Positions 47,771 through 55,723 of a stretch of DNA of 64,000 nt are shown one piece after another; within the stretch, counting starts at the first letter, position 1; each line of letters opens with the position of its first letter. The stretch comes from Micromonospora matsumotoense (lineage in GTDB: Bacteria; Actinomycetota; Actinomycetes; Mycobacteriales; Micromonosporaceae), in NCBI RefSeq assembly GCF_900091525.1, contig NZ_FMCU01000004.1, positions 310,001-374,000 of the forward strand, in the 5' to 3' direction. A program made the position numbers and the translations under genes. Below the pieces are notes generated by a model. The model was not told the origin of the DNA and did no database searches. It saw nothing but the letters and a program-made list of their open reading frames with translations.

Positions 47771-48733
47771 ATGGACACCCCGATCACCGGCCGGTCGATC
47801 ATCATCAGCAACGGTCGGTGCGGCTCCACGCTGCTGTCCGACCTGATCCACGAGGAGCCGGACACCCTGTCGGCCCAGGAGTTCTTCATGTCGGTGGCGC
47901 CGTGGGCCCGCAGCGCCGAGGTGCTCACCGGCGACGAGTACTGGGCGGTGCTGGCCAGCCCCAAGGCGGAGCTGTCCACGCTGTTCCGGATCGGGCTGCC
48001 GCCGAAGGAGGTCCGCTACCCGTCGACGGGCCGGTGGGCCGACCGGCTGGTCGAGCTGCCCCGCATCCTGGCGATCACCCTGTCCAAGCTCACCGCCGAC
48101 CCGGACGCGCTGTTCGACCAGCTCGCCGAGCGGGTGCCGCAGTTCCGCACCCAGTCGGTGGCCCAGCACCACCACGACTTCCTGGACCTGCTCGCCGTGC
48201 TCACCGGCAAGACCCGGTGGGTGGAACGCTCCGGCGGCTCCAGCCACGTGGCGCCGTACCTGCTGCGGGGGTTCCCGGACTGCAAGGTCGTCTACCTGAC
48301 CCGCAGTTGGGAGGACACCGCCCGGTCGATGAGCCGGCACTCGTCGTTCCAGCTCATCCAGTTGCGGGTGGAGTTCCTCGGCCGGTGCGGCCTGGACCCG
48401 TTCCGGGTCGGCGCGGACCAGGCGGTGCCGGAGGACCTCCAACGGTTCCTGCCGGACCGGTTGACCGCCGACGCGCTGCGCGAGCGTGGCGAGGACCTGC
48501 GCCGCTACCTCGGGTTGTGCGCCTTCATGAGCAGCCAGGCCGACCAGGCGCTGCGGGACGTCCCCCCGGCGCACCTGCTGCGGATGTCGTACGAGGACCT
48601 GGTCGCCGACCCGGTGGCCGAGCTGACCGGTCTCGGCCGGTTCCTGGACTTCCCCGACCCGGCCGGGTGGGCCGAGCGGATGGCGTCGCGGGTCGTGGCC
48701 CCGGCGACCCGGAAGCTGCCCGCCACCGTCTGA
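47771..48733 (+). CDS. PAPS-dependent sulfotransferase
   Basis: The protein has 320 residues. The 5'-phosphosulfate loop is SNGRCGSTLL at 13-22, and the 3'-phosphate region is LTRSWEDTARSMSRHSS (about 177-193), with the expected Arg and Ser. This matches soluble or peripheral sulfotransferases of the Stf/sulfolipid kind, which move sulfate from PAPS to a hydroxyl group. ATG 47771 follows AGGAGG, 26 bp after the hydrolase. The flanking synthases suggest the acceptor is the hydroxylated lipid product. The PAP left over would be cleared by the cysQ product encoded 5 kb further on. Confidence 0.88.
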   Translation: MDTPITGRSIIISNGRCGSTLLSDLIHEEPDTLSAQEFFMSVAPWARSAEVLTGDEYWAVLASPKAELSTLFRIGLPPKEVRYPSTGRWADRLVELPRILAITLSKLTADPDALFDQLAERVPQFRTQSVAQHHHDFLDLLAVLTGKTRWVERSGGSSHVAPYLLRGFPDCKVVYLTRSWEDTARSMSRHSSFQLIQLRVEFLGRCGLDPFRVGADQAVPEDLQRFLPDRLTADALRERGEDLRRYLGLCAFMSSQADQALRDVPPAHLLRMSYEDLVADPVAELTGLGRFLDFPDPAGWAERMASRVVAPATRKLPATV

Positions 48734-48758
48734 GCGGTCCCCTGTTTGTCCCTGCCCA

Positions 48759-48786
48759 CCCCGGGTCCGGTCCGCCGGGCCCGGGG
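48759..48786 (+). terminator. Strong hairpin after the sulfotransferase gene
   Basis: CCCCGGGTCCGG, loop TCCG, CCGGGCCCGGGG: 12-bp stem with one G:T pair, followed by a pyrimidine-rich stretch. It probably ends or attenuates the synthase-sulfotransferase transcript. Confidence 0.65.
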
Positions 48787-48822
48787 GCGGGTCTTCCCCT
48801 TCCTTCGAAAGAGAGACAGTTG

Positions 48823-50649
48823 GTGAATCCACTCCGGTTCTCCGCACGGCGGTTGTCGACCGCCGTCGCCGTACTCGGGCTCGGGTCGGTGTTGGCGGTA
48901 CCCTCGGCGGCGCTCGGTGCGCCACTCGACGCCGCCGACACCGGCAGCGCGGCCAGCACGGCCAGCGCACAGCAGAGCAGCCCGCAGCTGCTCGCCAAGG
49001 CCCAGCCGGACGAGTGCTTCGCCGGGATCGGGTTGCCGTACCCGGCCGGTCCGCCGTGCGCCACCGGCAAGACCAAGGTCAACCAGGCGTACCTGTGGGG
49101 CATGACCCGGGTCGGCAAGATGCTGTGGTTCGGCACCGGAGCGAATGTCAACTGTCTGACCAGCGGACGGGCCCTGCGCAACACCACACCGACGGTCAAC
49201 GACGACTGGGTCTGCGAGTACGGCGAGAGCCAGGTCGCCAAGCGCAACCCGCAGTTGCCCCCCATCCTCGGCGACCACCGTCAGCCGCGCCTCTACACCT
49301 ACGACACCCGCGCCAACAAGCTGACCGAGAAGACCGACCTGATCAAGGCGGCCTCCACCGACGACGCCAACCGGTTGCAGACCACGGCCGGCATCCGGGC
49401 GGCCGGGAGCTTCGGCGGGGTGGCCCTGCTGGGTGGTCCGGCGCTGGGCACCAGCGTCAACCTGTTCGCGTTCGACACCGACACCGGCGCGTTCCTCGGC
49501 TCGCGCAACTTCCCCATGTACGGCAACATCCGGCACTTCACGGTGGCCGGGGACGCGCTGTACGCCGGGGTGGGTGTCGGGGCCAACGGGGGTGAGCGCG
49601 GCAACGTGCTGCGCTGGACGGGCAGCAAGTCCGACCCGTTCGCGTTCACCGTGGTGGCGAACCTGCCGGCGCAGGCCGCCGACCTCACCGTCCACCAGGG
49701 ACGGCTCTTCGTCACCACCTGGCCGGGCTCGGACGCCGAGCTGGCCGGGCCGACCGCCGGTGCCGTGCCCCCGCCGCCGAGCATCGCCGCGGTCTGGATG
49801 AGCCCGCTGCTGGCCTCGGGCGCCCCGGGCCTCAACCCGGAGGACTCCGACGGCTGGCAGCAGGTGTGGAACGTGTCGGCGTACGAGCCGGACCCGGTGG
49901 TGGCCCGCGCGTACGCCCTGGGCGGCCTGGCCTCCTACGGCGGCTTCCTCTACTGGGGCACGATGCACGTGCCGATGAAGGCGACCACTGTGCACATGGC
50001 GACCTACCCGCCGGCGGACGAGGCGGCGGCCCAGGCCACCATCCAGAACACCCAGCGGTCGATCAGCATCTACCGGGGTCGTAACTTCGGCTCCCACTTC
50101 GAGAAGGTCGAGCTGCTGTACGGCTCGACCGAGCTGCCCGCGTACGACCCGGCGGCCAACGGTGGGGCCGGGGCCTGGGCGTTGCAGTCGACGCACCAGA
50201 CGCCGAAGTTCGGGCCGGCCGGTTTCGGCAACCCGTACAACAACTACACCTGGAAGATGGTGGTGGCCGGCGGGAAGTTGTACGTCGGCACGATGGACTG
50301 GAGCTACCTGGCCAAGGAGCTGGGCAAGGAGACCGCCACCGAGCTGGGCCTGCCGCAGCTGGCGGACGAGTTGGCCGAGGCGCCGATGGCGGCCGCCGGG
50401 ATGCGGGCCAGCGCCCTGCCGGATGCGGTCTACGGCGGTGACCTGTACGCCTTCCCGTCGCCGACGAAGCCGGCGACGACGGTCGACAAGACCGGGCTGG
50501 GCAACTACCTGAACTACGGCATCCGCAACATGGTCGCCGACGGTCCCACCCTCTACCTGGGGATGGCGAACCCGATGAACCTGCGGGCGGACCCGACCGA
50601 CGACGTCCCCGAGGGTGGTTGGGAACTGATCCGGCTCCGGGGCTACTGA
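48823..50649 (+). CDS. Secreted repeat protein of unknown function, beta-propeller-like
   Basis: The protein has 608 residues with a clear signal peptide: basic RFSARR, a hydrophobic core, then AALGA at about residues 29-33. The mature part repeats strand-turn units such as LYAGVGVGANGG, LFVTTWPGSD, LYVGTMDWSY and LYLGMANPMN, each a Gly-rich beta strand after a Leu-Tyr pair. This suggests a beta-propeller. No catalytic motif is seen. The GTG at 48823 is chosen because the signal peptide starts there. It lies between the sulfotransferase and the lipoprotein esterase with a terminator on either side, so it is probably its own transcript. It could bind or chaperone the exported product, but there is no direct evidence. 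Confidence 0.75.
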   Translation: MNPLRFSARRLSTAVAVLGLGSVLAVPSAALGAPLDAADTGSAASTASAQQSSPQLLAKAQPDECFAGIGLPYPAGPPCATGKTKVNQAYLWGMTRVGKMLWFGTGANVNCLTSGRALRNTTPTVNDDWVCEYGESQVAKRNPQLPPILGDHRQPRLYTYDTRANKLTEKTDLIKAASTDDANRLQTTAGIRAAGSFGGVALLGGPALGTSVNLFAFDTDTGAFLGSRNFPMYGNIRHFTVAGDALYAGVGVGANGGERGNVLRWTGSKSDPFAFTVVANLPAQAADLTVHQGRLFVTTWPGSDAELAGPTAGAVPPPPSIAAVWMSPLLASGAPGLNPEDSDGWQQVWNVSAYEPDPVVARAYALGGLASYGGFLYWGTMHVPMKATTVHMATYPPADEAAAQATIQNTQRSISIYRGRNFGSHFEKVELLYGSTELPAYDPAANGGAGAWALQSTHQTPKFGPAGFGNPYNNYTWKMVVAGGKLYVGTMDWSYLAKELGKETATELGLPQLADELAEAPMAAAGMRASALPDAVYGGDLYAFPSPTKPATTVDKTGLGNYLNYGIRNMVADGPTLYLGMANPMNLRADPTDDVPEGGWELIRLRGY

Positions 50650-50662
50650 GGAGCCGGGGCGT

Positions 50663-50692
50663 CGGCCCGGTGACCGCACCGTCGCCGGGCCG
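50663..50692 (+). terminator. Hairpin after the secreted protein gene
   Basis: CGGCCCGG and CCGGGCCG are paired across 14 bases, followed by a C/T-rich run (TCCTTCCCCTT). A plausible terminator. Confidence 0.5.
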
Positions 50693-50762
50693 GCGGCCCC
50701 TCCTTCCCCTTGCCGAATCCTGGCGCGTCCCTGACGTTGCTCGAACATTCCCGGGCGAAAGT

Positions 50763-51839
50763 ATGGATATGATGCCTTTTACCGTTTTTCGCCCTGAGGT
50801 CGGGCCGCGCTTCCGTCGACCGGGCCGCTCGACCGGCCGGCTCGTGGGGACGCTCACCCTGCTCGTCGCCCTGACCGCCCCCGCCGGATGCAGCCTCGGT
50901 CGGGAGGACACCGGCTCACCCGCCGGCCCGTCGGCCGACGCCCCGTCCTCCGGCGACGCGCGGCCGGCACCGGGCGTCCCCGTCGGCAGCTCCACGCACA
51001 CCATCACCGTGGACGGACGCGAGCGCGGCTACCGGTTGTACCGGCCCGCCTCGGCCGACCTCGCGACGCCCGTCCCGCTGGTGGTGATGCTGCACGGCGC
51101 GGCCGGCACCGGCGAGCAGGCCGAGCAGGCGTACGGCTGGACGGCCCAGGCCGACCGGGACGGTTTCCTGGTGCTGTTCCCGGACGGGCTGAACCGGGCC
51201 TGGGCCGTCGGTCCACAGTGCTGCGGCGCACCCGCCCGGGAGGGTGTCGACGACGTCGGCTTCATCACCGAACTGGTCGCCACCGTCGGTCGGGAGCTGC
51301 CGGTCGACCCGGCCCGCCGGTACGTCACCGGGATCTCCAACGGTGGGCTGCTGGCGTACAAACTGGTCTGCGACACCACGACGTTCGCCGCGATCGGCGC
51401 GGTGGCGAGCACCCTGACCGGGCAGTGCGCCGACCCGAAGCCGGTCTCGGTGCTGCACATCCACGGCCGGCAGGACCAGACCATGCCGTACGGCGGTGGC
51501 CCCGGTCGCCGGGACAACGGCGGCACCGGCCGCAACCCGGTGAAGATCGACGGCCCGCCCGCCCCCGAGCTGTCCGCCCGGTGGCGGTCCGTCGACTCCT
51601 GTGGCGCACCGAAGGTGACCACCGACGGGCCGGTCACCCGGTCGACGGCCAGCTGCGCCCAGGGCCGCGCCGTCGAGCTGATCACCGTCGCCGACGCGGG
51701 ACACCAGTGGCCCGGCGGCCGGCCCAACCCGCCCCGGGCGGAGAAGCTGCTCGACCTCGATCCCCCCTCCACCGCGCTGAACGCCACCGACACCATCTGG
51801 CGGTTCTTCGCCGCGCACCCCCAGCCCTCCGGCGGCTGA
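50763..51839 (+). CDS. Lipoprotein esterase of the PHB-depolymerase/LpqC type
   Basis: The protein has 358 residues. The signal peptide ends in a lipobox, LTAPAGC with Cys43, so it is lipid-anchored outside the cell. The hydrolase domain has VVMLHGAAGTGEQAE, the nucleophile Ser192 in GISNGG, Asp in HGRQDQTMPYGG and a catalytic His in ADAGHQWPGG. This pattern belongs to the feruloyl esterase/poly-hydroxybutyrate depolymerase family, which cleaves esters. In this cluster it might trim, transfer or hydrolyse an acyl ester of the exported product. ATG 50763 is the first of three close starts, and the spacing to a ribosome site is poor. Confidence 0.82.
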   Translation: MDMMPFTVFRPEVGPRFRRPGRSTGRLVGTLTLLVALTAPAGCSLGREDTGSPAGPSADAPSSGDARPAPGVPVGSSTHTITVDGRERGYRLYRPASADLATPVPLVVMLHGAAGTGEQAEQAYGWTAQADRDGFLVLFPDGLNRAWAVGPQCCGAPAREGVDDVGFITELVATVGRELPVDPARRYVTGISNGGLLAYKLVCDTTTFAAIGAVASTLTGQCADPKPVSVLHIHGRQDQTMPYGGGPGRRDNGGTGRNPVKIDGPPAPELSARWRSVDSCGAPKVTTDGPVTRSTASCAQGRAVELITVADAGHQWPGGRPNPPRAEKLLDLDPPSTALNATDTIWRFFAAHPQPSGG

Positions 51840-51891
51840 CGGCACCACCGCCGGCCCCGCCGGCACCCGCACCCCCAGAACAGGAGTTGAG

Positions 51892-53067
51892 ATGCCCAGC
51901 AGAGACGGGCCGGCAGTGGTCGAGGTCCACGATCTCGTCAAGCGCTATCCCCGTGCCGACACCAACGCGGTGGACGGGCTGTCGTTCACCGTCACGCCGG
52001 GCGAGATCTTCGGGCTGTTCGGGCCGAACGGGGCCGGCAAGTCCACCACGGTCGGCATCCTGACCACCCGGTTGCGAGCCACCGGCGGCCGGGTGACGGT
52101 CGGCGGGGTCGACGTGGGCCGGGACCCGGCCGCTGCCCGCGCCCAGTTGGCCGTGGTGCCGCAGCACAACAACCTGGACCGGGCCCTGACCCCCCGGCAG
52201 AACCTGGTCTACCACGCCACCTACCACGGGGTACGGCGACGGGAGGCGCAGGCCCGCGCCGCGGAGCTGCTGGAGCGGTTCGGCCTCACCGAGCGGGCGG
52301 ACCGGCGGATCGAGGCGTACTCGGGCGGGATGGCGCAGCGGTTGATGATCGCCCGTGCGCTGACCCACGAGCCGACGGTGCTCTTCCTCGACGAGCCGAC
52401 CAACGCCCTCGACCCGCAGACCCGCCTGCTGATCTGGGGGCAGCTGCGCGAGCTGCGGGCCCGCGGGGTGGCGATCGTGCTGACCACGCACGCGATGAAC
52501 GAGGCGGCCCGGGTGGTCGACCGGGTCGGCATCGTCGACCACGGCCGGCTGCTCACCCTCGACACCCCGACCAACCTGGTCCGGGGCCTGGCCGGGGACG
52601 CGCTGCTCGACCTCACGGTCACCCCGGCCGGTGGCGACGACCCGGACGCGATCTGCGCCGCCCTCGGCGAGCTGACCGGCGTCCGCAAGGCGGAACGGTT
52701 GGCGACGCCGACCGGGCCGGCCGGGTGGCGACCGGGTGGCGGCGGTGCCGGACTGGCCGGGGTCGGCGCGGGTGGCGCCGGCATGCTGGCCGCGCTCGCC
52801 GCCGGGGCCGGTGGTGGCCGTCCCGGCGCGGGCCGACTGGCCGCCCTGGCCGGCGCGGGCCTGCTCGGGCGCGGCGGCGGCGCGGCGGGCAACGGCGGCC
52901 GGGGCCGGCTGCGCATCCGGCTGCACCTGGCCGGCGAGGCCGCCACCCTGCTCGGCCCGGCGGTGACCGCGCTCGCCGCCCGGTCGGCGGCGATCAACGC
53001 GGTCGACATCGGCGAACCCAGCCTGGAGGACGTCTTCATCGAACTCACCGGAAGGCAACCGAGGTGA
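51892..53067 (+). CDS. ABC exporter ATPase (DrrA/NodI type) with Gly-rich insert
   Basis: The protein has 391 residues. Walker A is GPNGAGKS at 44-51, the signature is YSGGMAQR, Walker B is VLFLDEPTNALDP, and the switch is LTTHAMNEA. It belongs to the DrrA/NodI subfamily that exports drugs, lipids or lipo-oligosaccharides with an ABC-2 membrane partner, which here is the next gene (GTGA overlap). An unusual Gly/Ala-rich insert of about 60 residues interrupts the C-terminal region (about 279-340). It probably exports the cluster product. ATG 51892 has a modest purine-rich site upstream. Confidence 0.9.
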   Translation: MPSRDGPAVVEVHDLVKRYPRADTNAVDGLSFTVTPGEIFGLFGPNGAGKSTTVGILTTRLRATGGRVTVGGVDVGRDPAAARAQLAVVPQHNNLDRALTPRQNLVYHATYHGVRRREAQARAAELLERFGLTERADRRIEAYSGGMAQRLMIARALTHEPTVLFLDEPTNALDPQTRLLIWGQLRELRARGVAIVLTTHAMNEAARVVDRVGIVDHGRLLTLDTPTNLVRGLAGDALLDLTVTPAGGDDPDAICAALGELTGVRKAERLATPTGPAGWRPGGGGAGLAGVGAGGAGMLAALAAGAGGGRPGAGRLAALAGAGLLGRGGGAAGNGGRGRLRIRLHLAGEAATLLGPAVTALAARSAAINAVDIGEPSLEDVFIELTGRQPR

Positions 53068-53891
53068 CCGCTCTCGACACCCCGACCCCGCTGCGCCCGA
53101 CCATCGCGCCGCGCTCCCGCCCCGGGACCGGGCGGGTGTTCGCCGCGGTGCTGCGCCGCGACCTGATGGTCACCGGCCGGGAACTCTGGGTCATCCTGGT
53201 GCAGGTCGGGCTGACGCCGCTGTTCATGCTCTTCGTCTTCAACACCGTCCTGGGCAGCCAGGGCCTCGTCGGGCGCGGCTTCGCCGACGTGTTCCTGCCC
53301 GGCATCATCGCGCTGGCCGCCCTCACCACCGCGTTGCAGAGCGTGGCCCTGCCGCTGGTGAAGGAGTTCGGCTTCACCATGGAGATCGAGGACCGGCTGA
53401 TGGCGCCGCTGCCGACCGGGTACGTCGCGATCGGCAAGCTGGTGATCGCCACCATCCGGGGCCTGCTCGCGGCCGTGCTGATCTACCCACTCGGGGCGCT
53501 GATGGTCGGCTCCGCGCCGTGGCGACCGGCGGGGCTGCCGCTGGCGTTCGTGGTGGCGCTGCTCGGCGCGTGGATCGGCGGGGCGATCGGGATGAGCCTG
53601 GCCACCACCCTGCCGGTACAGCGGATCAACGTCACCTTCTCGGTGATCCTCACCCCGATCATCTGGACCGGGTGCATCCACTATCCGTGGCCCCGGCTGT
53701 CGTCGGTGCCCTGGTACCAGGTGGTCACCGCGCTCAACCCGATGACGTACGTCTCGGAGGGGGTGCGCGGGGCGTTGCTGCCCGGCGTGCCGCACCTGCC
53801 GGGGTGGGTGTGCCTGACCGTGCTGACCGGGGTGGCCGTCGTGCTGACCTGGGTCAGTGTCCGCTGCTTCAGCCGTCGGGCGATCCAGTGA
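53064..53891 (+). CDS. ABC-2 type transporter permease
   Basis: The protein has 275 residues with six predicted membrane helices. It opens with a cytoplasmic Thr/Pro/Arg tail and the amphipathic stretch RRDLMVTGRELWVIL. The C-terminal YQVVTALNPMTYVSEGVRGALLP is the typical ABC-2/DrrB family signature. GTG 53064 overlaps the ATPase stop. The two form the exporter pair. Confidence 0.9.
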   Translation: MTALDTPTPLRPTIAPRSRPGTGRVFAAVLRRDLMVTGRELWVILVQVGLTPLFMLFVFNTVLGSQGLVGRGFADVFLPGIIALAALTTALQSVALPLVKEFGFTMEIEDRLMAPLPTGYVAIGKLVIATIRGLLAAVLIYPLGALMVGSAPWRPAGLPLAFVVALLGAWIGGAIGMSLATTLPVQRINVTFSVILTPIIWTGCIHYPWPRLSSVPWYQVVTALNPMTYVSEGVRGALLPGVPHLPGWVCLTVLTGVAVVLTWVSVRCFSRRAIQ

Positions 53892-53945
53892 CCCGCCACG
53901 CCCGGCACCGCACCACACCCGTACCCGACAGGTCGAGGAGTTGCC

Positions 53946-54812
53946 ATGGTTGACCCCACCATCGCCGAATCCGACGCGGCGCTCGCCCGCCGGCTCGCCG
54001 TCCTCGCCGGTGAGCTGCTGCTGCGGGTACGCGCCACGCACGGCCACGCCGATCCCGCCGCGTTGAAGGCCGCCGGTGACCGGGCGTCGCACGACTTCCT
54101 GCGGGCCGAGCTGGCCCGGTGGCGGCCGGCCGACGCGGTGCTGTCCGAGGAGGACGAGGGCTCCCGGCTGGTCGACGGCGGCGACGGGGTGTCGCGGCGG
54201 ACCGCCGACCGGGTGTGGATCATCGACCCGCTCGACGGCACCCGGGAGTTCTCCGAGCAGGGGCGCACCGACTGGGCGGTGCACGTGGCGCTCTGGGCCC
54301 GCGACGCGGCGACCCCGCACGGGCTGATCGCCGGGGCGGTCGGGTTGCCGGCGCAGCACCGGGTGCTGGCCACCGACGTTACGGCCGCGCCGCCGGCCAC
54401 GCCGACCCCACCCGGCACGGCACTCCGGTTGGCGGCCAGCCGCAGCCGTCCCCCCGCCTTCCTGGCGGACCTGGCCGACGAGGTGGGTGCCGAGCTGGTG
54501 CCGATGGGTTCGGCGGGGGCGAAGATCGCGGCGGTGGTGACCGGTGACGTGGACGCGTACATCCACGCGGGCGGCCAGTACGAGTGGGACTCCGCCGCGC
54601 CGGTCGCGGTGGCCACGGCCGCCGGGTTGCACGCGTCCCGCATCGACGGCTCCCCGCTGACCTACAACGAGGCGGACCCCCGACTGCCCGACCTGCTGGT
54701 CTGTCGCGACGAGCTGGCCGCGCCGCTGCTGGCCGCGCTGCGACGGCAGCTGGCCGGTACGGCGGTCCCGTCCGGCTCCCCCGCCCCCCACCCCGGAAAG
54801 GACCCGAGATGA
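53946..54812 (+). CDS. cysQ: 3'(2'),5'-bisphosphate nucleotidase (PAP phosphatase)
   Basis: A 288-residue member of the inositol-monophosphatase superfamily. The metal sites are LSEEDEG (about 66-72), DPLDGT at 94-99 and WDSAAP near 216. It hydrolyses PAP, the by-product of sulfotransferases, to AMP and phosphate. Its presence with a sulfotransferase and ATP sulfurylase is strong support for a sulfation pathway. ATG 53946 follows GAGGAG. Its stop overlaps cysD by ATGA, so cysQ, cysD and cysN form one operon. Confidence 0.88.
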   Translation: MVDPTIAESDAALARRLAVLAGELLLRVRATHGHADPAALKAAGDRASHDFLRAELARWRPADAVLSEEDEGSRLVDGGDGVSRRTADRVWIIDPLDGTREFSEQGRTDWAVHVALWARDAATPHGLIAGAVGLPAQHRVLATDVTAAPPATPTPPGTALRLAASRSRPPAFLADLADEVGAELVPMGSAGAKIAAVVTGDVDAYIHAGGQYEWDSAAPVAVATAAGLHASRIDGSPLTYNEADPRLPDLLVCRDELAAPLLAALRRQLAGTAVPSGSPAPHPGKDPR

Positions 54813-55723
54813 GCAGCGGATCGGCTGCGTACCAGGTCTCCCAGCTCGACGAGCTGGAGGCGGAGAGCATCTTCGTGATGCGTGAGGTGGTTGCCGAGAT
54901 GGAGCGGCCGGTGCTGCTCTTCTCCGGTGGCAAGGACTCCATCGTGATGCTCCGGTTGGCGCAGAAGGCGTTCGCCCCGGCCAACATCCCGTTCCCGGTG
55001 ATGCACGTCGACACCGGGCACAACTTCCCCGAGGTGCTCGACTACCGGGACCACCGGGTCACCGAGCTGAACCTGCACCTGATCGTGGCGAGCGTGCCCG
55101 ACGCCCTGGCCGCCGGGACGGTGCGGGAGTCCGGCGACGGGATGCGTAACCGGATCCAGACGCCGGTGTTGTTGGACGCGGTGGAGAAGCACCGGTTCGA
55201 CGCGTTGTTCGGTGGGGCGCGGCGGGACGAGGAGAAGGCGCGGGCCAAGGAGCGGGTGTTCTCGTTCCGGGACGAGTTCGGGCAGTGGGATCCGAAGAAC
55301 CAGCGGCCGGAGCTGTGGTCGTTGTACAACGGCCGGCACCACCCGGGCGAGTCGATCCGGGTGTTCCCGCTGTCCAACTGGACCGAGCTGGACATCTGGC
55401 ACTACATCGCCCGGGAGCAGGTCCCGCTGCCGTCGATCTACTACGCGCACGACCGTGAGGTGGTCGAACGCGACGGCATGTTCTACGCCGTGAACGAGTT
55501 CTTCCAGCCCCGTGCGGGTGAGCAGCCGTTCACCGCGACGGTGCGGTACCGCACCGTCGGCGACGCCTCCTGCACGGCGGCGGTGCGGTCGGACGCGGAC
55601 ACGGTGGAGAAGGTCATCGAGGAGGTCGCGGCCACCCGGATCACCGAGCGAGGCGCCACCCGGGGCGACGACCGGGTCAGCGAGGCCGCCATGGAGGACC
55701 GTAAGCGGGAGGGCTACTTCTGA
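54809..55723 (+). CDS. cysD: Sulfate adenylyltransferase subunit 2
   Basis: The protein has 304 residues. The PP-loop SGGKDS is at 39-44, with MHVDTGHNFPE and RDEEKARAKER also diagnostic. CysD makes APS from sulfate and ATP, driven by the GTPase CysN. The start overlaps cysQ (ATGA) and the stop overlaps cysN. It provides activated sulfate for the pathway. Confidence 0.95.
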   Translation: MSSGSAAYQVSQLDELEAESIFVMREVVAEMERPVLLFSGGKDSIVMLRLAQKAFAPANIPFPVMHVDTGHNFPEVLDYRDHRVTELNLHLIVASVPDALAAGTVRESGDGMRNRIQTPVLLDAVEKHRFDALFGGARRDEEKARAKERVFSFRDEFGQWDPKNQRPELWSLYNGRHHPGESIRVFPLSNWTELDIWHYIAREQVPLPSIYYAHDREVVERDGMFYAVNEFFQPRAGEQPFTATVRYRTVGDASCTAAVRSDADTVEKVIEEVAATRITERGATRGDDRVSEAAMEDRKREGYF

